This document shows, one piece after another, positions 8,795-17,024 of a stretch of 64,000 nt of DNA. Below the pieces are notes generated by a model. That model searched no databases. It saw only the letters and a program-made list of their open reading frames with translations, and was not told the origin of the DNA. The DNA is from JBQKLI01 sp012798975. GTDB lineage: Bacteria; Bacillota; Clostridia; Tissierellales; Peptoniphilaceae. How positions within the stretch are numbered: position 1 is the stretch's first letter; each line of letters opens with the position of its first letter. Where the stretch lies: the NCBI RefSeq assembly GCF_052116305.1, contig NZ_JBQKLI010000007.1:51691-115690 (forward strand). The letters run 5' to 3'. Made by a program: the position numbers and the translations under genes.

Positions 8795-9655
8795 TTATTG
8801 CATAAGATTTTTTCTGCAGCTAAGATACCATTTTGGTTTTATTTCGCTAAAATCATCGTAATAAACTTTCAGCTCTTCCATCGTTTTCTTAAACGCTTCT
8901 TCCGGAAGGCTTTTTTTATCAGCTATAATCTCATAGAAGGCATCTGTTAGAGTATACATCACCAAGTATTTGAAAAACAGATTTGGTGTATCGCCTTTAA
9001 AATATCCGTCTATTAAGCCTGCTGCATAGGCACCGTTCTTTACTCCTGTTTTATTTATATTATGAAAAACATAAAACGGATCTGAATTGGAAAAGGATGC
9101 ATGTTTAATCAAATTATATTGTCCGTTTTCTCCTACTTCAATATCATCCAAGTTCTCATAAATAAGATGTTTGATGTTGTCTCGATCTTTCAACAAGTTT
9201 TTTGTTTGAGTTAAAAGATCTAAAATAATGTAATCATTTGCTCCGTGATAATCCTGTATCCCGTATTCGTGAAAAATTTGATTGATTTTTGTTTCGTAGT
9301 CCTTCGTCCAGCTGCTCGTGTCCGCAAGAGACGTCGCATCATGATACTTTCTAAGATCGCTTCCGATAGTAAAACCTATTTCGTATTCTTCAAAATCTTC
9401 CGATACGGCTATTGGATCTCCTACCTTCCTGCAGAATAAATAATAATAGCTGCCGTCTTCTGTCAAGCCAGCTTTCTCAATATCGGCAGATTTTATATTT
9501 TTGATTGTTTCTTGAAACTCATCAAGCCTAAACCCTTCCGCCATCGATGAGATAAAAACGATATCATATTTTTTTTCTGCAATAGGGTCTATATCGTGAA
9601 AATACTTCTTTTTTAAATTGTAATCATAAATAAAATTCGAATAGTTGTTAGACAT
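8795..9655 (-). CDS. Unrecognised 286-residue protein
   Basis: I do not recognise this family. It is a soluble, acidic protein without signal peptide or membrane segment. Notable stretches are VFISSMAEGFRLDEFQ near the N-terminus, SYYYLFCRKVGDP, and a helical C-terminal half (DIEVGENGQYNLIKHASFSNSDP, GAYAAGLIDGYFKGDTPNLFFKYLVMYTLTDAF). It lies 20 nt upstream of the ModE-like gene on the same strand, so the two are probably co-transcribed from a promoter at 9694-9722. It is divergent from the second diaminopropionate ammonia-lyase. A regulatory or partner role next to the ModE-like protein is only a guess. Confidence 0.75.
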   Translation of the reverse strand: MSNNYSNFIYDYNLKKKYFHDIDPIAEKKYDIVFISSMAEGFRLDEFQETIKNIKSADIEKAGLTEDGSYYYLFCRKVGDPIAVSEDFEEYEIGFTIGSDLRKYHDATSLADTSSWTKDYETKINQIFHEYGIQDYHGANDYIILDLLTQTKNLLKDRDNIKHLIYENLDDIEVGENGQYNLIKHASFSNSDPFYVFHNINKTGVKNGAYAAGLIDGYFKGDTPNLFFKYLVMYTLTDAFYEIIADKKSLPEEAFKKTMEELKVYYDDFSEIKPKWYLSCRKNLMQ

Positions 9656-9693
9656 ATTAAGAGTACTCTCCTCCAGGTTTTATCTATATATTT

Positions 9694-9722
9694 ATGATAA
9701 CATAAACCGAATCTAAGTGAAA
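9694..9722 (-). promoter_or_regulatory. Promoter of the 286-aa/ModE-like pair
   Basis: TTTCAC (9717-9722) and TATCAT (9694-9699) on the minus strand have a 17-nt spacer, with TG one base before the -10. A small palindrome (AAGTG-N5-CACTT) covers the -35. Confidence 0.6.
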
Positions 9723-9746
9723 AGCACTTTACTAATGTAATATGTT

Positions 9747-9761
9747 AATCATTTAATGATT
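9747..9761. promoter_or_regulatory. 15-bp palindrome in the divergent promoter region
   Basis: AATCATT-T-AATGATT is a perfect palindrome touching the -35 of the plus-strand promoter at 9760. Its place between two divergent promoters makes it a good operator candidate. Confidence 0.5.
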
Positions 9762-9788
9762 GACACCAAAATTAAAAAACGGTAGAAT
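9760..9788 (+). promoter_or_regulatory. Strong sigma-A promoter of the dpaL2/PLP operon
   Basis: TTGACA (9760-9765), 17-nt spacer, TAGAAT (9783-9788). The untranslated leader is about 110 nt. Confidence 0.85.
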
Positions 9789-9903
9789 TGAGACAGCTGT
9801 ATGGTTATTCTTAAGCGAATCTGCTCCATTTAGGAAAATGTTTGCTAGATACGCTTTTTAAATAATATACATAGCTCAATTAAATTATTGAAAGGATGAT
9901 ACT

Positions 9904-11121
9904 ATGAGTCAATTTTCATTTATCGAGCAGAAGAAAGATAAGAACTTTGATCAGACAGGTTCCATAGAATATTTTTCTGAAAGGGAAATCCAAAAAGCGT
10001 TGGATTTTCACAAAAGTATTCCTGATTATGCAGAAACAAATCTTTCTGAACTCAAGGACTACTCTAAAAGCGTTGGATTGAAAAACGTTTACGTAAAAGA
10101 TGAATCCTCTCGTTTCGGCATTAATTCCTTCAAAGGTTTAGGAGCAAGTTATGCTATGGGAAATATCATAGCTGAAAAACTAGGTGTTCCTATTGAAGAA
10201 TTATCTTTTGAAGAAATGATTTCCGATGAAGTTAGAGAAAAATTAGGGGAAGTAACTTTTATCAGCTGTACAGACGGAAACCACGGACGCGGTGTAGCCT
10301 GGGTCGGTGAAAAGCTAAAACAAAAAGTTTATATCTATATGAATAAAGGCGCTGCAGAAGATCGTGTTAAAAACATAGAAGCATTAGGTGCTGAAGTCAC
10401 TGTAACAGACGTAAACTATGATGATACAATCCGACTTGTAAAAGAACTCGGCGAAGAAAAAGGCTGGGTTGTAGTCCAAGATACTTCATGGGAAGGTTAC
10501 GAAGATATTCCTAAATGGATTATGCAAGGATATGCTTCTTTAGTCCTTGAAGCTTATCAACAAATGGAAAGAGAACAATTGGAGAAGCCGACACATGTAT
10601 TCTTACAAGCAGGAGTTGGTGCAATGGCCGGCGGAGCTTGCGGTGTCATTACAAACCTTACTAAAGAAGATATGCCATATACGCTAATTGTTGAGCCTAA
10701 TGAATCAGCTTGTTATTATAAATCAGCAGAAATCGCTGACGGCGAAAGACACTTTGTAACAGGTGATTTAGACACTATTATGGCAGGACTTGCCTGCGGA
10801 GAACCAGGGACTATCGCTTGGGATGTTATCGGCGAATATGCTGATGCTTATATCAAGGGACCAGACTGGGCTACTGCAAACGGCATGAGAATGTATGCAA
10901 ATCCTGTTGAAAATGATCCATCTATCGTATCTGGAGAAAGCGGTGCTGTATCTCTTGGATATTTAAATGAACTTATGACAAACGATGATTTAAAAGATGC
11001 TCGAGAAAAAATGGGCTTAGATGAAAACTCAGTAGTTCTTTTAATCAGTACCGAAGGCGACACCGATAAAGCAAACTATAAAGATGTTGTTTGGTACGGA
11101 AAATATTCGAAATTCGAATAA
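9904..11121 (+). CDS. Diaminopropionate ammonia-lyase (copy 2)
   Basis: This 405-residue fold-type-II PLP enzyme belongs to the same family as ygeX. The PLP lysine is in RFGINSFKGLGASYA, with SCTDGNHGRGVAWVG, FLQAGVGAMAGG and SGESGAVSLGYL following. The start has the ribosome site GAAAGGATG. Expected reaction: 2,3-diaminopropionate to pyruvate plus ammonia. It is on the opposite strand from ygeX, has a near-consensus promoter of its own and is followed 58 nt later by another PLP enzyme. A separately regulated second copy beside the main cluster suggests a different inducer, a side substrate (such as serine-like amino acids) or extra capacity. Confidence 0.93.
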   Translation: MSQFSFIEQKKDKNFDQTGSIEYFSEREIQKALDFHKSIPDYAETNLSELKDYSKSVGLKNVYVKDESSRFGINSFKGLGASYAMGNIIAEKLGVPIEELSFEEMISDEVREKLGEVTFISCTDGNHGRGVAWVGEKLKQKVYIYMNKGAAEDRVKNIEALGAEVTVTDVNYDDTIRLVKELGEEKGWVVVQDTSWEGYEDIPKWIMQGYASLVLEAYQQMEREQLEKPTHVFLQAGVGAMAGGACGVITNLTKEDMPYTLIVEPNESACYYKSAEIADGERHFVTGDLDTIMAGLACGEPGTIAWDVIGEYADAYIKGPDWATANGMRMYANPVENDPSIVSGESGAVSLGYLNELMTNDDLKDAREKMGLDENSVVLLISTEGDTDKANYKDVVWYGKYSKFE

Positions 11122-11179
11122 AATTAGTTAATTATATTATTTAATTATAATTAAAAATAAATCTAGGAGGATTTTACCA

Positions 11180-12667
11180 ATGGCAAATCATGATCTAATT
11201 AATCTTGAAGTAAATGAAGAGCAACGTAAAAAAGTTGCTAAAATTATGAAAGAAAAGGGAGTTAGAATCCCTACTCTAAAACAAATGAAGGACCCTTCTC
11301 TTATTCCTGACGAAATCAAAGAAGGACTTAAGAAAATCGGAAACTGGGATATCGATCCACTTAACTTATACAGAATTTCTTGGTATAACGAGCCAAAATT
11401 AGAAGGCGGTCTTTTCAACGACCTTCCAACTTATATCGAAATTCCATCTGAAGTATCTGGCGTTCCTGCTAAAATTGTAGCTATGAGCGGTAAGTACTTC
11501 CCAACTGGATGTCATAAAGTAGGAGCTTCTTATGCTTGTCTAGTACCAAGATTAGTAACTGGTCAATTCGACCCTGAATATCATTCAGCAGTTTGGCCAT
11601 CAACTGGTAACTACTGCCGTGGTGGAGCTTTCAACTCAAAATTATTAGGATGTAAATCAATTGCGATCCTTCCTGAAAACATGAGTGCTGAAAGATTCAA
11701 CTGGTTAAAAGAAGTAGCAAACGAAACAATCGCTACTTACGGATCTGAGTCAAACGTAAAAGAAATTTACGACGAAACTTGGAGATTAAGAAGAGAAAGA
11801 CCAGATGCTGTTATCTTCAACCAATTCGCTGAATTAGGAAACCACTTATGGCATTACAATATTACTGCAGGTGCTATGGAGTCTATCATTGAGCATTATA
11901 TCTCTGAAGATTCTAATGTAAACTTCGCAGGTGTTTGTGTTACTTCTGGTTCTGGCGGATCTACTGCTACAGGGGACTATTTAAAGAAAAAATACCCTCT
12001 TTCTAAATTAGCTGTTGGTGAAGCACTTCAATGTCCTACATTACTATATAACGGATACGGAGATCACAGAATCGAAGGAATCGGCGACAAGCATATTCCA
12101 TGGGTACACAACTGTAAAAATACAGATATGGTTATGGCTATCGACGATAATGATGCTGTTGCACAATTCGAATTATTCAACGAAGAAGCTGGTCATGAAT
12201 TCTATAAAGGCCTAGGCGTTTCTCAAGAAACAATCGATAAAATGAACTTAATCGGTATTTCTGGAGCTGCTAACATCTTAATGTGTGTTAAATTTGCTAA
12301 ATACTTTGAATTAACAGAAAACGATCTATTAATCACAGTATTAACTGACTCTGCTGATATGTACGGATCTAGACTTGAAGAGTACGAAGAAGCAAGAGGA
12401 CACAAATTCAACGAACAAGATGCTATGCTAAACTACAAACAAATCCAAGATCTTAAGATCGATCATATGGAAGAATTATCTTACTACGGTAAAAAGAGAA
12501 TCCATAATCTTAAATACTATACTTGGGTTGAGCAGCAAGGTATGGAAGTTTCTGAGCTTAATGCACAATGGTATGATTACGACAACTATTGGGAAAGAGT
12601 GCATGAAATGGCTGACGAATTTGATGCAGCTATTGAAGAATTCAACGCTCTTATCGACGAAATGTAA
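11180..12667 (+). CDS. Fold-type-II PLP-dependent enzyme (cysteine-synthase/threonine-synthase-like), substrate unknown
   Basis: This is a 495-residue protein after the strong ribosome site AGGAGG. PTGCHKVGASYA near residue 110 holds the probable PLP lysine, STGNYCRGGAFNSKLLG resembles the substrate loop, and SGSGGSTATGDYL fits the PLP phosphate cradle. It is longer than cysteine synthases (about 310) because of N- and C-terminal extensions; the tail (WVEQQGMEVSELNAQWYDYDNYWERV) is unusual. It is paired in one operon with a diaminopropionate ammonia-lyase, so it may act on a related beta-substituted amino acid. I cannot assign the reaction. Confidence 0.8.
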   Translation: MANHDLINLEVNEEQRKKVAKIMKEKGVRIPTLKQMKDPSLIPDEIKEGLKKIGNWDIDPLNLYRISWYNEPKLEGGLFNDLPTYIEIPSEVSGVPAKIVAMSGKYFPTGCHKVGASYACLVPRLVTGQFDPEYHSAVWPSTGNYCRGGAFNSKLLGCKSIAILPENMSAERFNWLKEVANETIATYGSESNVKEIYDETWRLRRERPDAVIFNQFAELGNHLWHYNITAGAMESIIEHYISEDSNVNFAGVCVTSGSGGSTATGDYLKKKYPLSKLAVGEALQCPTLLYNGYGDHRIEGIGDKHIPWVHNCKNTDMVMAIDDNDAVAQFELFNEEAGHEFYKGLGVSQETIDKMNLIGISGAANILMCVKFAKYFELTENDLLITVLTDSADMYGSRLEEYEEARGHKFNEQDAMLNYKQIQDLKIDHMEELSYYGKKRIHNLKYYTWVEQQGMEVSELNAQWYDYDNYWERVHEMADEFDAAIEEFNALIDEM

Positions 12668-12674
12668 TTTAAAC

Positions 12675-12709
12675 AAAAAAAGAAAGAGGCAATGCCTCTT
12701 TCTTTTTTT
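12675..12709. terminator. Bidirectional terminator between the PLP enzyme and ptsI
   Basis: A 16-bp stem (A-run plus GAAAGAGGC, loop AAT, GCCTCTTTC plus T-run) works on both strands, ending the plus-strand PLP operon and the minus-strand ptsI gene. Confidence 0.9.
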
Positions 12710-12724
12710 GTTCATAATTCAACA

Positions 12725-14428
12725 TTACATCTCTTCTTTAATTCTTCCCTCTATCTCCCCTGTTGTCTCCATATTCATGATTTCTTCTGCAAATATTTTT
12801 GCTTCTTCAAGGGTAATATTTTTTATCGTTTCTTTTATTTTAGGAATACTGGAAGCCGGAGCGCTGAATTCATCTAAACCCATTCCTAATAAAAGTTTTG
12901 TAGCCTTTGTATCTCCGGCAAAACCACCGCACATACCCGTCCACTTTCCTGCTTTATGGGAGGCGTCTATAACCATTTTTATTGCTTTCAGCACTGCAGG
13001 ATTGTATGTGTTGTAAAGATTAGAAACTTTTTCGTTTCCTCTGTCTGCCGCTAACACATATTGAGTTAAGTCGTTGGTTCCTATGCTGAAATAGTCAACA
13101 TATTTTATTAAATCGCCAGCTATGAGTGCAGAGGCAGGAGTTTCGACCATGATTCCAACTTCAATATTTTCGTTATACTCTACCCCTTCTTTCTCGAGCT
13201 CGCTTTTAAGTTCTTCTAGATAACTATTTACTTTCTTAACTTCTTCAACCGATATTACCATAGGAAGGAGTATTTTTACGTTTCCATAGAAAGAAGCTCT
13301 TAAAATAGCTCTTAGCTGCGCTCTGAATATTTCCGGTTTGTCAAAACAGATTCTTAGCGCTCTCCACCCTAGAAATGGATTTTCCTCTTCTGGAAAATCA
13401 AAATAACTTAGGGATTTATCTCCGCCGATATCTAATGTTCGAATAATAAGCGGCTTGTCTTTTAAAGCTTCTGCAGCTTCTTTATAGACGTTGAATTGTT
13501 CTTCTTCTGTAGGAAAATGATCATTTTCCATATAGAGAAATTCTGTTCTGAAAAGTCCAACTCCCTCTGCCCCTTGAGAAAGACCTAGAGAAAGATCTTC
13601 CATATTTCCGATATTTGTAACAACTTCTACTGTATGTCCGTCTAATGTAACAGCTTCATCAAATTTGCCTTTATCTAGACGATCCTTTTCTTCTTGAATT
13701 CTTTTAGAACGCTCTAAATATTCATTTTTCTCACTTTCATCGGGATCTAATATCATTTTATCTTCAAATGCATCTATGATAGCATCTTGACCCGTTTGAA
13801 CGTTTTTTGAAATATCCTTCATCCCTACAAGGGCAGGTATTCCTAGCGTTTGAGCAATAATAGAAACATGGGCTGTTTTACCCCCAAGATCCATCGCAAA
13901 ACCTATTACTGAATCTTTGTCCATATTGGAAGTATCTGAAGGTGTCAGTTCCTTTGCTACAAGTATAGTGTTTTTTGGAAGATTAGAAAGATCGGCTTTT
14001 TCTTTTCCTGCCAGTTTATATAGAAGCCCCTCTCCAATATCTTTATAATCAGCTGCTCGTTCTTTCAAATAAGGGTCATCTAAGCTTTCCATCATCGCTG
14101 CCATTTCATCAACAGATGTTTTTAACGCATATTCTGCATTTTGATTCTCGCCGGTAATTTTGTTTTCTACCGACTCGGTGAGAAACGGATCTTCCAGCAT
14201 ACTTAGATGGGCTGTAATAACTTCCTTTTGAATTTCACTATCGACATTCGAATTCTCTAAGTCTCTCGTATAGCTTTCAAAAGCCTCGCTCACCCGTTTC
14301 AATTCCTTCTCTTTAGCTTCTTCCGTTATTTTTTCAGAAGTAACTTCTACCTCTTCTTTTTCCAGAAGATAGATTTTTCCAACAGCTATTCCATCAGAGG
14401 ATCCGATTCCTTTTTTGCTTTTTGTCAT
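12725..14428 (-). CDS. ptsI: Phosphoenolpyruvate-protein phosphotransferase (PTS Enzyme I)
   Basis: This 567-residue protein has standard Enzyme I length. The phosphorylated histidine is H187 in LGGKTAHVSIIAQTLGIPA. The PEP-binding barrel shows GVGLFRTEFLYM, DIGGDKSLSYF, VGIMVETPASAL, DYFSIGTNDLTQY and the cysteine-containing GMCGGFAGD. It transfers phosphate from PEP to HPr, whose gene lies just upstream on the same strand. No sugar-specific Enzyme II is present in the window, so the partners are elsewhere or the pair is mainly regulatory. A hairpin lies between the two genes. Confidence 0.96.
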   Translation of the reverse strand: MTKSKKGIGSSDGIAVGKIYLLEKEEVEVTSEKITEEAKEKELKRVSEAFESYTRDLENSNVDSEIQKEVITAHLSMLEDPFLTESVENKITGENQNAEYALKTSVDEMAAMMESLDDPYLKERAADYKDIGEGLLYKLAGKEKADLSNLPKNTILVAKELTPSDTSNMDKDSVIGFAMDLGGKTAHVSIIAQTLGIPALVGMKDISKNVQTGQDAIIDAFEDKMILDPDESEKNEYLERSKRIQEEKDRLDKGKFDEAVTLDGHTVEVVTNIGNMEDLSLGLSQGAEGVGLFRTEFLYMENDHFPTEEEQFNVYKEAAEALKDKPLIIRTLDIGGDKSLSYFDFPEEENPFLGWRALRICFDKPEIFRAQLRAILRASFYGNVKILLPMVISVEEVKKVNSYLEELKSELEKEGVEYNENIEVGIMVETPASALIAGDLIKYVDYFSIGTNDLTQYVLAADRGNEKVSNLYNTYNPAVLKAIKMVIDASHKAGKWTGMCGGFAGDTKATKLLLGMGLDEFSAPASSIPKIKETIKNITLEEAKIFAEEIMNMETTGEIEGRIKEEM

Positions 14429-14503
14429 TTTATCACTCCTAACCTGGTTAAAATACTTTAAAATGAAAAAAGGAAATTAATTACAATTTCCTTATCTAAA
14501 AGA

Positions 14504-14532
14504 AAATAAAGGATGACTGACATCCTTTATTT
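14504..14532 (-). terminator. Terminator or attenuator after HPr
   Basis: A 12-bp perfect stem (14504-14515 with 14521-14532) is followed on the minus strand by CTTTTAG. A second hairpin (about 14470-14493, AAGGAAAT/ATTTCCTT) lies before ptsI. Partial termination here would yield more HPr than Enzyme I. Confidence 0.65.
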
Positions 14533-14535
14533 ATA

Positions 14536-14796
14536 TTAGTCATTTAAATTTTCAATGAATTCGATTAATTTATCTAAATTTTCTTGTTCATTATTTCCAT
14601 CTACTCGAACGGTAATTTCTGTACCCTTTGAGATTCCTAATGCCATTACATTAAAGATGCTTTTTGCGTTTGCAGTTTTGCCATCTTTTACTAATTCGAC
14701 ATTTCCATCGAAGTTTTTAACAAATTGTACTAATGATGCAGCAGGTCTAGCGTGCAAACCTGTTTCATTTTGAACTACTACATTTTTCTCAACCAT
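14536..14796 (-). CDS. ptsH: Phosphocarrier protein HPr
   Basis: This 86-residue protein has the active H15 in ETGLHARPAASLV and the regulatory S46 in NAKSIFNVMALGI, the site of HPr kinase in Gram-positive bacteria. It accepts phosphate from Enzyme I. With S46 conserved and a LacI-family gene 1.2 kb away it could act in CcpA-type catabolite control. No classical HPr kinase is visible, although a PEPCK/HPr-kinase-fold ATPase is at 45495. AGGAGG precedes the start. Confidence 0.95.
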   Translation of the reverse strand: MVEKNVVVQNETGLHARPAASLVQFVKNFDGNVELVKDGKTANAKSIFNVMALGISKGTEITVRVDGNNEQENLDKLIEFIENLND

Positions 14797-14831
14797 TTTT
14801 GAGAACCTCCTAAATTTGTATTCTTATTAAT

Positions 14832-14860
14832 ATTTTAACACTAATAATACAATAAATCAA
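14832..14860 (-). promoter_or_regulatory. Promoter of ptsH-ptsI
   Basis: TTGATT (14855-14860), 17-nt spacer, TAAAAT (14832-14837) on the minus strand, with TGT preceding the -10 (extended form). Confidence 0.65.
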
Positions 14861-14875
14861 ATATCGTTTTCCTGT

Positions 14876-15937
14876 TTATCCATTCTTTCGTTTCTCCACT
14901 CTTGTATTTAATTTTTCGGAGAGCTGGAGATTGGAATCTTGAAGTTTTTGGATATATTCATTATAATCCCCGTCATAATCAAAGCTCTTATCGAAAAGGA
15001 TTCTTTCAAAAACTCTTCGTACTTCTTTATTCAGGGAATTTTCATTTTTCCAAAAATCATAGCGGACATAATTATAGATAATCAAGGATAACGCGTCTAA
15101 AACCATATCCTCTCCATATCCTTTATTAATCAATGTCGCAAAATCTCTTTGATTAAAGTTTTCAAAGTTCATTTTTTCTTGTTCTTTCAGCAGCACCTTA
15201 ATATATCCGATCATGCAAGCTTCTCCCTGGCAAACACCGCAGGAAGCTTTGCCCTTGCACATGGTTTCAGTCATATTTGAAAGCAGTTTGTTCTGCTGGT
15301 ATAAAAGCTCCGCTGTATTTTGTATCGCTTCGTTGTCTTTCTGCATTTTCTGAAAACGAATCAATAATAAAATCTCTACCGCAAGTGCTGTCAGCAATGC
15401 TATCACAAAGACAGTACTCATTCCCGTTAAAGAATATAATTTTGTCAATCCGAAGAAAACAAATATAAAAGAAGATACCATTTTTATCATTTTTTCCGGC
15501 ACTTTTTTACCAATCTTCATTCCTACAAAAATTCCTAAAATACTTGTCATCATCATAGCAGAAACAGTCCCGAATAAGATTATAAATGGATTTGCTGCCT
15601 CAGAAGCTAGTGTCATCGCTGTTATCTGAGTTTTATCTCCGAATTCTCCTAAGAAAAATGTTATGGCTATCGTAAGAATCGGCCCTCTGTTTTTGAGAGA
15701 CTGATCTTCCCCGCTTTCCTCCTCTTCGATTCTTAAACTCATCCATCCAAATAGGATAAATACAAATGCAGCTAAGAAACTCAGATAATTTATCGGAATA
15801 AAACGGCTGATATAATTTCCTACCAGTACAGCTATACCATGATTCAAGAGTATCCCTAAGAACACTCCCGGTATTACTATTTTAAGCTTATACTTCGTTG
15901 CAAAGGTCATTGCCAATAGCTGAGATTTATCCCCCAT
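14876..15937 (-). CDS. GDT1/TMEM165-family cation transporter with a Cys-rich cytoplasmic tail
   Basis: GDT1 proteins export or exchange divalent cations such as Mn2+. Two E-x-G-D-(K/R)-(T/S) signatures are visible: AEMGDKSQ at the first ATG and GEFGDKTQITAMT about 90 residues on; hydrophobic helices surround both. The first ATG (15937) lies inside the first signature helix, so translation should start further upstream. The same frame continues to an ATG at 15991 but is cut by TAA at 15983-15985. An ATA codon at 15980-15982 sits 9 nt after GGGGG. After residue 200 there is an extra domain of about 150 residues with CKGKASCGVCQGEACMIGY, not usual for the family and possibly metal-binding. Confidence 0.82.
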   Translation of the reverse strand: MGDKSQLLAMTFATKYKLKIVIPGVFLGILLNHGIAVLVGNYISRFIPINYLSFLAAFVFILFGWMSLRIEEEESGEDQSLKNRGPILTIAITFFLGEFGDKTQITAMTLASEAANPFIILFGTVSAMMMTSILGIFVGMKIGKKVPEKMIKMVSSFIFVFFGLTKLYSLTGMSTVFVIALLTALAVEILLLIRFQKMQKDNEAIQNTAELLYQQNKLLSNMTETMCKGKASCGVCQGEACMIGYIKVLLKEQEKMNFENFNQRDFATLINKGYGEDMVLDALSLIIYNYVRYDFWKNENSLNKEVRRVFERILFDKSFDYDGDYNEYIQKLQDSNLQLSEKLNTRVEKRKNG

Positions 15938-16005
15938 CTCAGCTAAAAAAACTAGTATAAATGCTTCTATGATCTGTCCTATTTAGATCATCCCCCTATA
16001 CTATA

Positions 16006-17010
16006 TTAAATCTTTAACACCGATTCTCTTTCAATCAATTCGCTTGGAAGAATCGTATTATCAATGATTTTTTGATTTTCTTTTAATTCTTTTACAAGTT
16101 TTCGCATAGATACCGCACCTATATCATAATAAGGTTCTCGAACAGTTGTAAGAGAAGGTCTATAAATGGATGCAAGCGGTACATCGCCGAACCCTGCTAT
16201 AGAAATATTTTCCGGAACTTTTACATTATGATCATAACAGTAATTTAATAAACCGATTGCCAGTTCGTCTTCGGCGCAGAAAACTGCGGATACGTCTTCT
16301 TTTACAGCTTTTTCTAAAATTTTCTCGCTGATATCGTAACCGTCTTTGATATTAATTCCTGCAGCATTCATAATGATAGCTTCCAGACCATTTTCTTCCA
16401 TAACATCTATATACCCTTTTTGCTTTGCTTTACCTATTTTTGTACCTGTAGATTCTTCCAAGAATATAATTCTTTTATGATTTTGTTTTATAAGATAGTT
16501 CGTCATTTCTTTAGATGCATTCACATAATCTATACTTACCGTATGGGTGTCTTCATAATCATAGAACTTATCTAGGTGTATAAAAGGTGCTGATTGATTT
16601 TTCAGTTTATAAGTAACTTCAGGATTCGTATCTTCAGAAATCATAACAATTCCTTCTACTTGTTTTGTCAGCATAAAATCCATGATCTTCGATTCCTGCT
16701 CGATATCGCCGTAGGTACTGGACAAAAGGATATCATATTTATACATTCTGCCGATTTCTTCGATTCCTCTGACAATCTGCGCCATATAGGATATGCCGAT
16801 ATCTTTTACAACAACGCCTATTAAATTTGACCGTTTCATGACTAAAGATCTAGCCAGTTCGTTCGGTTTAAAATCGAGTTTATTTATAGCATCGATTACT
16901 TTTCTTCGCGCCTCAGGACTTACCGGCTTAGAATCGTTCATAACTCTTGAAACTGTAGAAATTGAGACTCCTGCTAATTTTGCTACATCTTTTATTGTCG
17001 GTGATGACAT
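16006..17010 (-). CDS. LacI-family transcription regulator (CcpA-like)
   Basis: This 334-residue protein starts with a typical LacI helix-turn-helix (TIKDVAKLAGVSISTVSRVMN) and hinge helix (NELARSLVMKRSNLIGVVV), followed by a periplasmic-binding-protein-type effector domain ending SELIERES. Neighbouring HPr with S46, and the lack of a dedicated sugar operon, make a CcpA-like global role possible. I see no decisive CcpA residue pattern, so a local regulator is equally possible. It lies between the lipid kinase (15 nt away) and the GDT1 gene on the same strand. Confidence 0.88.
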   Translation of the reverse strand: MSSPTIKDVAKLAGVSISTVSRVMNDSKPVSPEARRKVIDAINKLDFKPNELARSLVMKRSNLIGVVVKDIGISYMAQIVRGIEEIGRMYKYDILLSSTYGDIEQESKIMDFMLTKQVEGIVMISEDTNPEVTYKLKNQSAPFIHLDKFYDYEDTHTVSIDYVNASKEMTNYLIKQNHKRIIFLEESTGTKIGKAKQKGYIDVMEENGLEAIIMNAAGINIKDGYDISEKILEKAVKEDVSAVFCAEDELAIGLLNYCYDHNVKVPENISIAGFGDVPLASIYRPSLTTVREPYYDIGAVSMRKLVKELKENQKIIDNTILPSELIERESVLKI

Positions 17011-17024
17011 TTCTACTCACTCCT

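Noticed and set aside
12528..13016. 162-codon plus-strand frame overlapping the end of the PLP enzyme and ptsI
   Set aside because: It runs across the bidirectional terminator and is antisense to ptsI, with no family likeness.
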